DNA from: Luscinia megarhynchos
Lineage: Eukaryota > Chordata > Aves > Passeriformes > Turdidae
Length of the DNA stretch: 64,000 bases
Assembly (NCBI GenBank): GCA_034336665.1
Contig: JAPFBE010000003.1
Span: forward strand, 15,602,360-15,666,359
Direction of reading: 5' to 3'
Under the pieces are notes generated by a model. It made no database searches, was not told the DNA's origin, and saw nothing but the letters and a program-made list of their open reading frames with translations. The position numbers and the translations under genes were made by a program. This document shows, in pieces, positions 25,238 to 38,100 of this stretch; position 1 is the stretch's first letter, and each line of letters starts with the position of its first letter.

Positions 25238-28200
25238 CGCCGAAGGTGTGTCGGAATGGGCTTCAACATGAGCCAAAATAGAGCTTATAACCTCCAGATC
25301 TAAGACCTAAGTTAGTTCTGTCTTCAGTCCTGTCACTTGTACTGAAAAAGCAAATCTGGCATTATGTGTGTCTACTCAGAACATGTTGTTCCCTTTTACT
25401 TGCATGCAGTGCACATCATCACTAGAAGAGAACTGCACAAGCTGATATTCCTGTTCTTAAGCTTTCCACCTTGAGGGTATTCCCAAGTGGAAAGCAGACT
25501 GCTGTAACTGTTTCCATGGGGGAAACAAGCAAAATTTGTTCCTCTGCTAGGTGACCAGTAGTATGTTTGTTGAATTAAACTAAAGAGCAAAACCCATGTC
25601 TTTGCTTAGGAGGATCTCCAAGTACTTGTCTTCACTGAGGAAGCACACTTACAATTTAATGAAGAAGACAAATCTCTGAAGTGGAGTGCTTCAGAGCATT
25701 CCAAGCAGCAGTGAAAGAAGATGCAGGAAAAATTGCACATAGATAAAATTTGCTCTGATACAAATTGGGGCCACAAAATCTTCTACTTACACTGTAAGAT
25801 AATATTATGTCATTTCTTCTATGGTACCAAGTGAACTAGTGTTATTGGTATCTTTATTAATATTACTTTAGTATCCTAAGGTAATTCTGTGGATCAAATG
25901 GAGTTTGTTAGCATGTTCTTTTTTCTTCAGCGCCTTGCAAATTTAATGTTAAACTTCTGTTTCTAGTACATCAACAGAAATTGGCTCAGGTTAGGGCCAA
26001 TTGGAGAGAGATGAAAGACCAAATTCCCTTTCTCAAGTTAATTACTCAGTTTATACAGTTTTTGTGCTGTGGGTGCTTTTAGTCAGGTCTTCCACTAGTA
26101 ACTGTAGAGTGCTGGCAGACTGAGAAAGTTTTGGAGTTCATGGGAGAATAACTCTTGTTAAATATGGAAAGTTTTAAGTTCTTAATATGTAACATGATCA
26201 CTAGTCTTGGCAAATGCAGTTTAGCTTTAAAACTGACCACTACCACTTGAGTTTTACGTTTTCAGTGGAATATTAGATTAGATTATTTGAAGGCCATAGT
26301 AAGGGTAGCTCATGCAAGTAATCTTGACTTCAACATAAGGATTAGCATGAATAAGTCATGTTATTTGTCCTGAAATGTTAGCTTTATGATAAATGGTAAG
26401 TCTACTAGTGGTTTTAAGTATCTAGATTTAGTTAAAAGCTTTGCTCTTTTCCAGATGCAAGGATTTAGAGAATGCTAATTTGTTGGTAGGTGCTACTCAG
26501 CTTGTGAACATGAATGGAGTTGATGGTTTCGTTTGTTAGACAGGTGCTCATGATTATGAGGGTCTTACTCTTTCCAGCCATAAATTCCTGGTGGAGTTAC
26601 AGTTTGGAAAGGCTCTATAATTGTCCTATGAAAAAGATAAGCTTGTATAACTATATGGTAATTAATAGGACTCAATTACTTGGGAGACTTGCATTCTTTT
26701 TGTTACAAAATACCTTTGAAATTCATTGTTTTTTAGGATGGACAAAGGGTCTTTTGTAGCTGACATTAAATCAAAGGAAAAAAAAATCCATCTAAAACTC
26801 CCCTGCTTGGGTCACATGGGTTTGTCTTCAGCTGTGAACTGAATATTTTGTATGCCACAGGTATTCAGCCTGTGAGTGCTACCTACATCAGATTCAGGAC
26901 AGTTTTATTGCAGGTGTTATGCAGTGGAACTGATGCAAGATTTTAGAGGTGTGTCTGGCAGTTCAAGTCCCAGGCTCTGTTTTCTGCCTTTCTTTTATTG
27001 ATAACTTCTGAAGCACAGAAATACAAATACTGTTTAACACAACAGCTGCTTTTCAGATAGTGCCTTATAAGTATGTGATTTTGTCCTGCTCTAGGTCCTC
27101 TTCTGCTGGCTGCTTAGATGTGGTGTTGTTAAAAGTTAATGGAAAAAGTATAGTTAGTAACATGATTGGCTTGTTTTTGTTTATTTTAAAAGAAAACTGT
27201 AGAATGTCAGTTGTACTAGATGAGACAGTATATAAAAAAGAAATACTTTATAAGTTCCTCAATCTACTTAAAATACATTTTCAATCTGTAGAATTTATAG
27301 GAAATTACTAGACTTTATCGTAGTATTTCTGTTTGCTGAAATTCGCATGAGTACCTCAAGTGGTGCCCTAGTTACCAAAAAAGAGCAACTCTTCACAAAT
27401 CATTTTCTCATTTATGGTGTTCCTTAAAGGAATTATTGAGGAGTTAAGGTCTATGAGATCTATCAGAAGGTTTGCCAGAAGTTGTCATATTTGACAAGAT
27501 GTGACACTTTTAGAAATGGTAGAATTAGAAAGACAAGGGGTAATGTGATCATGATAATTGTGGAAATGTTATTGTGCACACATAACAAAACTCATCATCT
27601 TTTACTGATGCTTTTAGTGGTCAAAATATTCTCTTAGTAAGTCTCTTTCTTCAGAGAAAAAAGGACTGTGCCTCTCTGCCTGGATTTATTAGACATTTGG
27701 GAATGTCTGATTGTGAATGCTGCTAAATTCCATATTTAAGTTCTAAGTCTGCAGCCAGACTTTGAATACCTTTGTTTCTATTGCACCAAATTAATTATGG
27801 ACATAAGCTGACTGAATGTGTTTCTGATGGGCTTCATGTTTTGAAGTGGCTTTGTTCCTGCATTATTTTTTTGTAGCATAGTCCATGTGTTCATGTAAAT
27901 TGGGTTAAAAAAGCTTTCTTTCTTTCACCTTCATCTATGTTTCAGATAGTTGGCAGTGTGGTTATTGTAGTTTGTTTCTGAGAAGGCTAACCACTTATTT
28001 TATAGAGGTGGTGATGGTGAAAAAAGCTGTGTGGAGTGTAGTTGTACAAAGTGAATTTTTTGAGCTGATACATTTCTGGGAGTGCATACAGAAATGGTTC
28101 AGATTGAAATAAACTTTTCTGAAGTTGCTTTCAAGTCATCTACTCACCTATGTTAATGACTTTCAAGTGTTTACAAATGTTTGCTATTGACTAACTTGTT

Positions 28201-28870
28201 TCAGTTGCAGTTCAGTCTAACATGGGCAATGTTACTATCTCCTGTTCCTCTGCAGACACTTACATTGAACCCTGAGGAGGAGAAGTGCTAAAGGAGGCCC
28301 AGGATGTTGTTTGGGCATAACCCTATTTCCTAGAATCTGTTGCTTAATAGAGGTTCCCTAAATATTTCCCCCATGTGGAGACCAAAGTGCCGACATGACT
28401 GTATTTCCTTAGGCTCTGTAGGGTAGTGATGCTGTATTCTGTGTCAGAGTTTTAGTGGGACTTTGGAAGATGCTTGCTTCAGTGCAGCCGTCTTTCCAAA
28501 CTGATGAGTTTTATTTCTGTGGCACAAACTATTAGTTTTGGTCATTGGGCTGTTAACTGAAAGAGTCTGAGAGACTGCTATAAACCACCCCCCCCCTTTC
28601 AACCAATAACCTCCACCAAATATTGTGCTTCTCAGCGTCCAGAGAAATTTTAATGGCTCCAAGTGCAAGATCCAGGAGACCTGTTACGTTCATAAAGTGA
28701 AGCTTAAGATGAAATCACATTATAATTTCTTTTTTAGGGTATTGCTATTCAAGCCAGGAGAACTTGGAGAGTGGGGAAGAAAAGTGTAAACTGAGAAGAG
28801 AGAACTATTTACTTTCAATTTTCTTACTTTTTATTTTCCTCCACTTACAGTAAGATGAGACTTTCAGAAC

Positions 28871-28888
28871 TTTTTTTTTTTTTTTTTT
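28871..28888 (+). repeat. T18 homopolymer
   Basis: Eighteen consecutive T bases in the presumed first intron; possibly the tail of an old insertion, but no flanking element was recognised. Confidence 0.9.
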
Positions 28889-30302
28889 AAGTAGGAAAAT
28901 TGAAAGCATGAGCTGGATAGTCTTTTTTTGGCATGTCTGGTGCTCACCTGACTCCTCACAGCCTGCTTACATTGTTCACTGATATGAATATTTGAGGTTT
29001 AGAAAAGTCTTTGTCCTTCCCTCTTTCTGTCTGCATCAATTCAAGCCCTGTAGCTGAATACAAAGGGTTTTGAAAACTTTTTGTGTACTTTTTTGTGCTT
29101 ACATCTCTGTATACCTTTTTTTATGCTTTTATATGGCTCAAGGTGCATGCATAGTGTACTTTTAATCTTTTCTGATGTGTTAACCTTTGTGTGGTCTTCT
29201 ACTCTGCAGAACACATCTTGTTGTTTCCCCCTCCTTTAAACCTATATACTTCCGTACCCCAAAGTACAAAGGAAAATGCAAACAACTGTCTGAAGTTGAA
29301 ATAATTAGACTAGTGGCAAACATAACTACTTTTATTGCATCTCTGCTTGTCGTGCTTTATCAGTACTTTGTAAACTCTTTTAAGAGGAAACCTGCTCAGG
29401 CATTGTCAGTACAGGCTTTTTAGTTTGCTCTAGAATTAATAGAGGGTGTAGGTAAAACTGTGCTCTTGAGGGAATATGCCATGCAGACAAGGATTTCCTG
29501 GATAGTGTAAAACTTTTATAAGAGCTAGAGAAAGGCCTCTTGCTCATCTCCCAGGTGACAATTGGATATGAGGAGGTGAAACATTTCCAGTCTGTGTAAG
29601 AGGGAACAAAACTTGCTTGTAATTGTCCCCTGTCCTATTTTTGCACTATATAGAGCACAAGTTGCTGTTCAAGAGAACTAAGTACCAAAAGTGCAGGATT
29701 TTTGGCCCTGAGGTTCATAATGGACAGCCATCCAATAGCATGTTCCACTCTTGAATCCTTTTACTGAGGTCTAAGTGGTTAATTTTGCATTTTTGCATGA
29801 ATGTAAAGTGATCTGTGAGTTGAAATGAAGGCAGACTTTGGCTTGCATCGTTGGGCATTTATAAAACAAAATATATTAAAAAGTCATTCTAGTGCCAGGA
29901 TCCTGCAACAGTTGAAAGGCTGAACAAAAGAATGGATTTCTCAGAGTTCATCCCCCAGTTCTGTGAAGAGCCCAATCAACCATCTATGAGTTTTGCAGAT
30001 GACTGATGTCTGTGTTTAAGTGGCTTTTTGTTCTCTGTAAGCCAATTTATTAAAAAGTAAAATATTTCATATCCTTGAAAACAGTAAAGAATTATGTTAG
30101 GAAGAAGATCCTTGAACTTGAACACATTACCATTACAGTTTAAGAAAAAGTTAGTGTTTTACATAAAGTGACTATATGCACACGGTGACTATATAGAATA
30201 CAATTTTTACAGACATGACTAACACTGGGGAAAATTAATGAAAACCAGATTATTATCAGACAGTTATAATCCTATTACTGTCTTCTGGAAAAACACATTA
30301 AA

Positions 30303-30314
30303 CCCCCCCCCCCC
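30303..30314 (+). repeat. C12 homopolymer
   Basis: Twelve consecutive C bases in AT-rich intronic DNA, prone to length error. A 66-residue frame begins directly after it and has no support. Confidence 0.9.
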
Positions 30315-33300
30315 ATGGAACAACATTTTAAACTCAATGGTGCTACTTCTGCTGTTAAGTCAGTAAATTCTCCATGTGCCAAGATTTACTGTGACACAAG
30401 AGTTTCCAACATAAGTGTCCTCCCTATTACATCTAAGTTGCTTCAGCCAAAATTTAAAAATAACATAAAAAATTTGCTGTGTTTTGGTTCTAGTCTGGAA
30501 AATATAAGGGGTTGATGGAAGAAGTCTACAGTCTTATGTTTCTGAAAGGAAAGACATCAAGAAGTTTTCATAGTTGGACAGTATGATGTGTTTATCTTCC
30601 TCATTTTAGCCTTTAATCACCTGGTATAGACCGGAGTAAGGCAGAATGTCACAGAAGAGCAGCCAGAAGCTTACCATTCATTATTATCCTCCTCTTCAGC
30701 AGTAGCTTCTATAAATTTGGGAAATATTTTTATTGAAACCCAAAATCTTAGTAGGAGAGGAATACAGAAGACAGAATGAGACCCAAAGACCATGGATGAA
30801 ATGTGTGGCTTGAACAAAGCAGTTTGAGGTCCAGCAGTGGATTGGAAGCAACATGATTGGAAGTAAATGAATGATTGCTTTGGGCCATGACTTCCAACAT
30901 AACTTTCTGTAACCAGCTGTTTATGCATTGGCAGTGAGAACCTGCTCTGGCTAAAACTTAGCATAAAAGAACTGTAGTTTATTAAATTTTTAAAACTGCC
31001 TGTAAATATGTATTTTCAACAGGAATTGTGAAATTTGGATGTGAAATTTTTCCAAAAGTGATTTAACAAAATACGTTACAGAACACAAAATTGCTGTATT
31101 TATATTTTGCACTTTCTTCATCTTTAATCCTATGAAAATATATCTTCTGTACTACAAACCAAGCAGTTACTGAAGGTAAGTGATAAATGTCTTGATATGT
31201 CACCTGTGGGTGCACACTTGGAAAGTAGTAAAGTAAAAGAGCATGAGCTAATTATTATTAATTGTAGGAATACAGACTCCTTTTTTATACCATCTTCCTG
31301 TCTTTGTTTCCACTAACCTCCTTAATTTGCAAGGAGTGTCATACTAATGCAGAACTGCAACATGTATAACACAGCAGACAAAAAAAGCACCCCATATTTT
31401 CAAAGTATGTTTGTTCATTTGTTTTAAGAAAAGCACTGTCAATTATAGTTCAATTTTCAAATTAAAAAATGGTGTGAAGTGTTGTGAGACCTGGGTTTGA
31501 CCAAGGTTGTCATTGGTCAAAATAAGACACTCTTCACTGAGCCTTTAATTTCCATTTAATGAATTTTCGGTTTTTTCTGCTGACCATAAAGAAAAGTTTT
31601 ATATTGTCATCTATTTCAGACACTTGGCTCTTTGTAAATAAAAGCTTAGTTGTAACTGGGAAAGTGAAGCCAGCTGGTTCCATCTTTACCTGAAGTCTGT
31701 GCACAAAATTCTTTCCTACATTTGGGTGGCTCAGTAACTATTGTACTTATTTAGATTTGCTTGATATGCATGTGAAAATTTTTCATCCTGCTGCAAAAAC
31801 TATGCATAATTGTGCTGAGTTCCCTGAGTCACACTGTATTCATCTATTATGAAGAAAAATATGAATGTTCATTTGAACACATGAGCAAATCATTATTAAA
31901 TGAAAGGATCCCTTATGCCTAATTGTGTAGTGTCCACAACTATATATCTCCAATTATATTACTGCTCATTAAGAATAAAGATTTAGGATTCTAATACAGA
32001 AAAAGGCTTAAATAAGTTTAAGAAGAACATAATGGCCAAATGTTTTGGAATGTATTGTATGATCTTTATTTGAATATATATGGTGAAATTGTATTTTATA
32101 TCTTGTTTTTTTTTCTTGAAAACATACCAAAGACAGCAGCATATTTTTCTTTGGTAGTGTCTAAACAACATTGTTGCAAAAAGAAAAGAACACAAATGTT
32201 ATTTTCCCAACTCTTTTAATTGTATATTTTATCTGGGCATTGGAACAAATCTTGAACTAGTGTAACTATCCAAAGTGTTGCAAAAAGTCAGTTGAGCGGT
32301 GACCACGTCACAGTTTCACTTTATACATTTACTCAGTTTCCTGCTATCTGGATTTTATTGCTTTGCCTGGGATCATTAATTTTCATTCATAGCTTTGAAT
32401 AGTTTTGGAGTTCTTGATGTGACTGTGTTCAGTCAACAAGAAGCTCTGACTCTGGCCCTACTTGTCTTTGCCAGGCCCATCTCTGGAAGTGAGAACAATG
32501 TCAAAAAACACCAGATGAGATAAAAACTTGAATGTACAGAAAGTATTTATTACAGAATTTTGTTTAAACACTGGACAAATATTAGCAAAGCTCACCCTGA
32601 AATGCCAGAGTTAGAGGAAGGTCAATTCAAACTCCTCAGGCCTACAGAGTGCTCAGAAAGGGCTGGAGGCACTACCAGGAATTTCTTGGGTCCTGTACTC
32701 AAATTTAGGCTTTTGTAATGCAGTTTTTATTTCTGGGGGATGAAATGCTAACATCATTGTCTAATGAGCTCTGCCAAACAAAATAGAAGGCATGCTTGGT
32801 GGTTCAAGAGTAAACCTCTGTCCTAGTCAGCTCATTTCATGTATATCTGTTTGCAGGACTGAGACTTAAGGAGAAAACCAAAAGCAGGGAATGTAGGAGT
32901 GTTCTGAATCAGTATAATATGTGACACAAAGCAAGCAGCTTGCCCCATTACTTGCCAGCATCAATAGCTGCGCTTGTGGATGCCACTGAGTAGTTTTTGG
33001 GTGCCATCCCATTCACATTTACAACTTCTTGGTGTCTAGGTAGTAGAGTAAAGGGATGCTGGAAGTTGTGTTTGTGGTTTTTTTCTAAATACATCACTAT
33101 GGATGGATGGTTTAGTGTACAGAAAATTTCCCCATAATAAGAAAGAATAGATAGGCAGCTTGGCTTTGCTTGAAAGTGACCTAATTTGAGACTAGACTGG
33201 GAAATGTAAGTAAGCAGAGAAAGGAAACGGGTTTTGGCTGGGCATCTCTTCTAGCCCTAGGAAATTACACTGTAAAAGCACAGTCCTTGAAGTTGTCAGA

Positions 33301-35030
33301 TACATGTAAGCACAACAATTTTCATTATCTTAGGAGAATTAATTTAATTCTGCTACTTAGATTGCTAATGAAACAACTTTATTAATATATGAGTTTTAGG
33401 CATTCAGAGAAGCAAGCTGAGGACAGGTTTGAACATCTTTTTTGGAGGTGTTTAGTATGTTAGCCCACCATTGACATTTCTTCCCTTTTTTGCTTGTTTT
33501 TGTTCGGATTTGATCTATTCCTGCATAGGATTGTGTATATTAGATGTGACCATTGTTTTAGCATATGATTTATTTTGTCAGCTCTTTTTTATTTGTTAGA
33601 AGTATTGCATGTTGCATAATTCTTGAAAACACTGGCAACACTGTTGCAATGCTCTTAACTTTTACAAAATCTTTGCTTTATGCTTTCTATGTTGTGGTGT
33701 TATATGGTTATAATTTATTTGCATGTATGTTTAATCAATTTCTAAAGTTTCAATTCCTTAGCAACTTCACTGTTTCTTGGTTTATTCCTGTGGCACTTCT
33801 CTTGCAGAGTTCAACCCATAGTAACCATGTTAAATTAATAAATATTTAATAAATATTTAGCGAATGCTTGCCAAAAAAAGTACATTTTAGCCCTAACCTT
33901 AAAAAAAATTAAAACTCCTGAAACAGCTCACTATCTAACAATGCCTGAAAAGAAGGGAAGCTACTGCAGCCTGACACAGCATGAGCAGAAGTAGAGTGCA
34001 GTTTGTGAGCAGTGTGAGTGCTAACCAGTACACTTGCTAATGCACCCAACTTGTGATGGCCAAGTTAAGCTTCTGGTGTCACGCAGAATCCTCTGATCTA
34101 CCCTAAAGTTGATTCATGGAAGATATTAATATGAGAAGTTTACTACTTTGCATGTTTTAAGAATCAGCTACAGAATCACTTGCCACTATGTATCTAAAAT
34201 TTTTTTTATTTAAGAATTAATGTGTGCAAAAAGCACCTGAATGATGTTTCTTTTCAGCATGTGAAATATTCAGATGCTCCTTTTTTAAAAAAAATATTTC
34301 ATAGGATAGTGTCTCTTATAATAGGAGTCATATTCTTTTTCCTACGCATTTTCTTTTGTCCTGTTGCTCACATTAAACAGCCATCACGAGGAAGAAAGGT
34401 GGACAAACCAGGTTTTCATGATATGAACTTGCTGTCCACAGTGGTTTATGACATTTGTCTTTTGGTTTGTTTTTTGGTTTTTTTTTTCAGTAGCTTCTTG
34501 TTTTAATAATGAGATGAGGATTGGGAATCAAAATCTTACTTAGTTCTTAGTGTTGCTGTTGAAGTGTCACATGAGAGAAGGTGTGGGTAGTGAACTGAAG
34601 AGCTGTTTCTTACATACTTACTGAGATTATTAAAGCTTCTGGACAACCTCTCCATGCTTGCTCCGTCAGCTTTTGGTTGGGTTTTTTGTTGCTGTTGTGT
34701 GGGAATCTTTTGGAGGGGTTTGTTTTTCAAATGCTGAAAGTCTTATTTGTCTTATTGCAAGGAGTCATGGCCATGCTCTGATGTATTTGTAGTCTTTGGA
34801 GAATTCGAACTTGGATAGGTTTGTTTTGTTGTTGTTTTGGGGTATTTTTCCCTTTTAGCAAACATCTCTTTCCCTCTTAGTGTCTTGGCAATATACAGTG
34901 CATTTCTGTGCAGTATACACCCAATAGTACAACAGGATTGAGAAGATTTGGAAACATATTTTGTCATAATGTCCACACACCTAAACGTTTTCTAGTTGTT
35001 GTGATTTATTTATTTTTCTGTTTCTTCTAG

Positions 35031-35149
35031 AATGGTTGCCTGGGGAAAACAGCACTGCTGTGTTGGCAGAGTACAGGACATTTTCTTGAAATTCAGGGTT
35101 GTTCAAGCAGTCCTTTTACTTCAGTTGTTCTTGGCTACAGCAAGCAAAG
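35031..35149 (+). CDS. ADGRG2: ADGRG2 first coding exon: start codon and signal segment
   Basis: Acceptor TTTCTTCTAG precedes the exon and the ATG follows one base later (35,032-35,034), with G at +4. It encodes 39 residues plus one base and ends at AAAG|GTAAGAG (phase 1). After about 22 polar and basic residues including HCCVGR comes a hydrophobic stretch, [15 protein letters not shown], which I read as the signal-peptide core, cleaved near the exon end. The long region before that core is unusual for a signal peptide. As I recall, mammalian ADGRG2 also starts with MV, has a C-x-x-VGR motif at the same place and then a hydrophobic stretch, which is the first clue to identity. Confidence 0.88.
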
Positions 35150-38100
35150 GTAAGAGACTTTTTTCCTGATTTGTCTAGTGTTGGTATTCCAAATAAATAA
35201 CATTAGTCTTGATGAATAGGACTTTTGAATATATTAAAACTGGCAAGTTTTTGCCTTTTGAAATCAAGAGGAAAAACTGTAACTAACAAGAAATGAAACA
35301 GTTGGTACTTAGCATTTTGGATGCTTTTTATGTTTTCATAATACACCATTGGTAGTAACTTCTTATAGGCTATGGATGAGGAGAAACCAAAACATAATTT
35401 GTAATAACAAGACAAATTATTTTATTGCTGGGGTTTTTTTGAGCTGGAAGCGTTACTTTTTTCAGAACATTTTGTTAAATCTTTTACACTGCTCTTACAA
35501 AAACACCTCAAGATCCTTGAGCTTTGCTGTATTTAGAGCGTGTGAGTGTAGAATATCTCCTGCATTGATCTTGTTTTGGATCTGAATATGGCTAAGGAAA
35601 AGGTAGTAAGGTCCAAAACATGTAACAAAAATGACATATTTGAACTTGGCAGTTTATGCTCTTTATGTAACAGTAAATGGAAAATAAATTCACAAGATTC
35701 TTGTGGATAACTGACATAGGGATGCTTTTGTGTGAGGTAAAGTACAATAAAGTGAAGTAAAATAATTTGTGTTTTTTCGTGGCTGTTTTGTAAACTGATG
35801 GTTAGTCTGTTACTGCTGTAGACATCAGCTGATAAAGATAACAGTGCTTGTCATTCATAAAGCTTCCTTATGTCAATAGTGTGTAATGCATTTATCATGT
35901 TAATAATGTGCTTAGTGTATTAAAAAATTCGGAGTGTTTTTTGTTGTGCACTTAATGGCTAGTTTTCAGAAGCTGCTTTCTGTGTCATGGCATGTTATTT
36001 TACTCTGCTAGTACTTCTGAATCTAGTCAGAACTTCTTGCAGTTCAGATTCACTGCCTGTTTTTTTTTATAATTTAAGTGTGCCTGCTTAATAGCGTTGT
36101 ACAGCCAATGAGGTTTCATAGGTTACAGACTACACTTGTTTTGACTCTAATTCTCCAGATACAGTAACTTACAAAATGTTTCTATTGAGACAGAATCTGA
36201 GATTCAGTTGATAAACCTGCTACTGAGATGGTGAGTTAACCCCTTGTACTTTAAATAGTAAAAAGGACAGAGCTGCTCAGCAGATGGACAGATGTCATAG
36301 AAGAGTTTTTCCAGGGAAAATTAAACTGTATCTAAAGGTCTGAGGAAGCAAGCAAAGAGGGATTTCATTTTTCACCTTTGTATCACAACTGCCAGTAATC
36401 ATCAAGGAAAGTTAAACTGACACAAGAGTGTGCTTACATTTTCCCCCTATTTTAGTGGGGTTTTTGGTTTTAGTACTGTCAGCAGCATCTTTTCTCAGTT
36501 CTTTCCTTATCTGAGGTGCCAAATTATGTTTGTGTTCTCCAAAAAATATGAAGAGGGAAGAACTTCCTGTCTTTTTTTAATGCTTGAGGTTCTGGGTAAT
36601 GTGATGTTGTTTATCCCCAGCCACACAAATAGAGCTGTGAATGAAAAGGAGGGATGAAATTAATTTTGGGGAAGCAGATCTTAGCTTCAGATTTTCAAAA
36701 TATTCAGCAGAATCAAGTGACCCACATGCAGAAAGTTTGAAATTTTACACTTTTTATAAAACCCAGTTATGAGCTCTAGATAGAATATGTGGATATACAA
36801 GAGTCTTTTGACATCATTTTAATGGACTGTAGTGAGCCAAAATGTGTCACAGGTGGCAAACACTTGCAAGGAAGTTAATAACTATAGTTACTAATTAAAA
36901 GCCAGATTGTACAGACATATAAACTTGTGACTATTTTTATTCAAGAGAATACCTGGCTGTATTAATGCTCAGCTGTACTGATCCAGTGGTTATTAGTAAT
37001 ATAAGGAAAATAACACTGATGCTTATGTACTGAGAGAATCTGTAGGTCTAATTCTTAATATCTACAGTTGGCTATCTCTTGTAAAGATGCCAATTATCAC
37101 TATCTTAAAATGTTTAGAATAAAGAAAGAGATGCATTTTGGTTTATGTTGTCATTCTCAGTTCATTTTAAACATTTGGAAGTATTTGCATAGGTTTCAGA
37201 ATTTCTTTTAAGGCTTAAGAGAATGTGCTTATTAAGTACATGCTTTTAGTTTTAGGGAGGGAAAAACCCCCAGATTTTGCATGCCTTAGAGATAAGTACA
37301 GTAAGTAGAAAAAATTTGCATTTCTGAAAAGGCTTATGTGCCAAATTTAGCAAAAGACATTGAAAAGTCAGATCATAATTACTATTGAATGGAGTTTCCT
37401 TCACTCCAAATTGTGGGTTTTTTAAACTTTTTAAATTATCATTATTTATTTTTTCCTGATTTTTCTTACTCTGGAGCTGTTTGAAGCATTCTTTCCACTG
37501 TGCTCCCTTTTCTGTGCTGTGGTGATAAAGGTGTGTTCATGGCTATTTTTCTGAATGTATTGTATTGTCTACATGCAAGGAGACTACAGGAATGCCTCTG
37601 TCAGAGCACAGGCTCCTCGGTCAAGGGTGGGTCACAGCCACAACAACCATTGCTGGAGAAAATAAGTGATGATTAACAGATCTTCCAAAGGCTTGACTGT
37701 AAAGGCATCTCCTGCTTACAATGCATCTACCCACATGTCAAGGAGACTTAGTCAAGATAATACTGATAATTAATTTCTAACATAATGCTGTACTGCACTC
37801 ACTTGGAACAAGAACATGCATTTTCTGACTATGATTATGATTTCCTTTCTGCTTTTTCAGCATTCTTTGGGTAGATAAAGCATATTAAAATTTCCAGCCT
37901 TTCTTGTAACAGTTCAGATACTATTGGTTTCTGTTCTCTGAATTTTGGAATGCCTTTTTGGCACTTTTAAAATGACTCTTTAGAGTAATGTGGGCCAGTT
38001 TCCATAAGGGGTAGACTTTTCTATGTAAACACTTTTCTTAGTTTAAATTAATTCTTCAGGCCCTGCATATTGATCAACAGCAGACCAGGATAATAATCAA

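Larger units (their letters stand above)
24510..35030 (+). other. ADGRG2: Long first intron of ADGRG2 (if the CpG island is the promoter)
   Basis: About 10.5 kb, T- and G-rich on the plus strand, with no acceptable coding exon. It holds a CR1 tail at about 25,161-25,237, a T18 run at 28,871 and a C12 run at 30,303. No promoter-like sequence or phase-compatible exon was recognised. Conserved enhancers would not be visible by eye. Confidence 0.6.
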
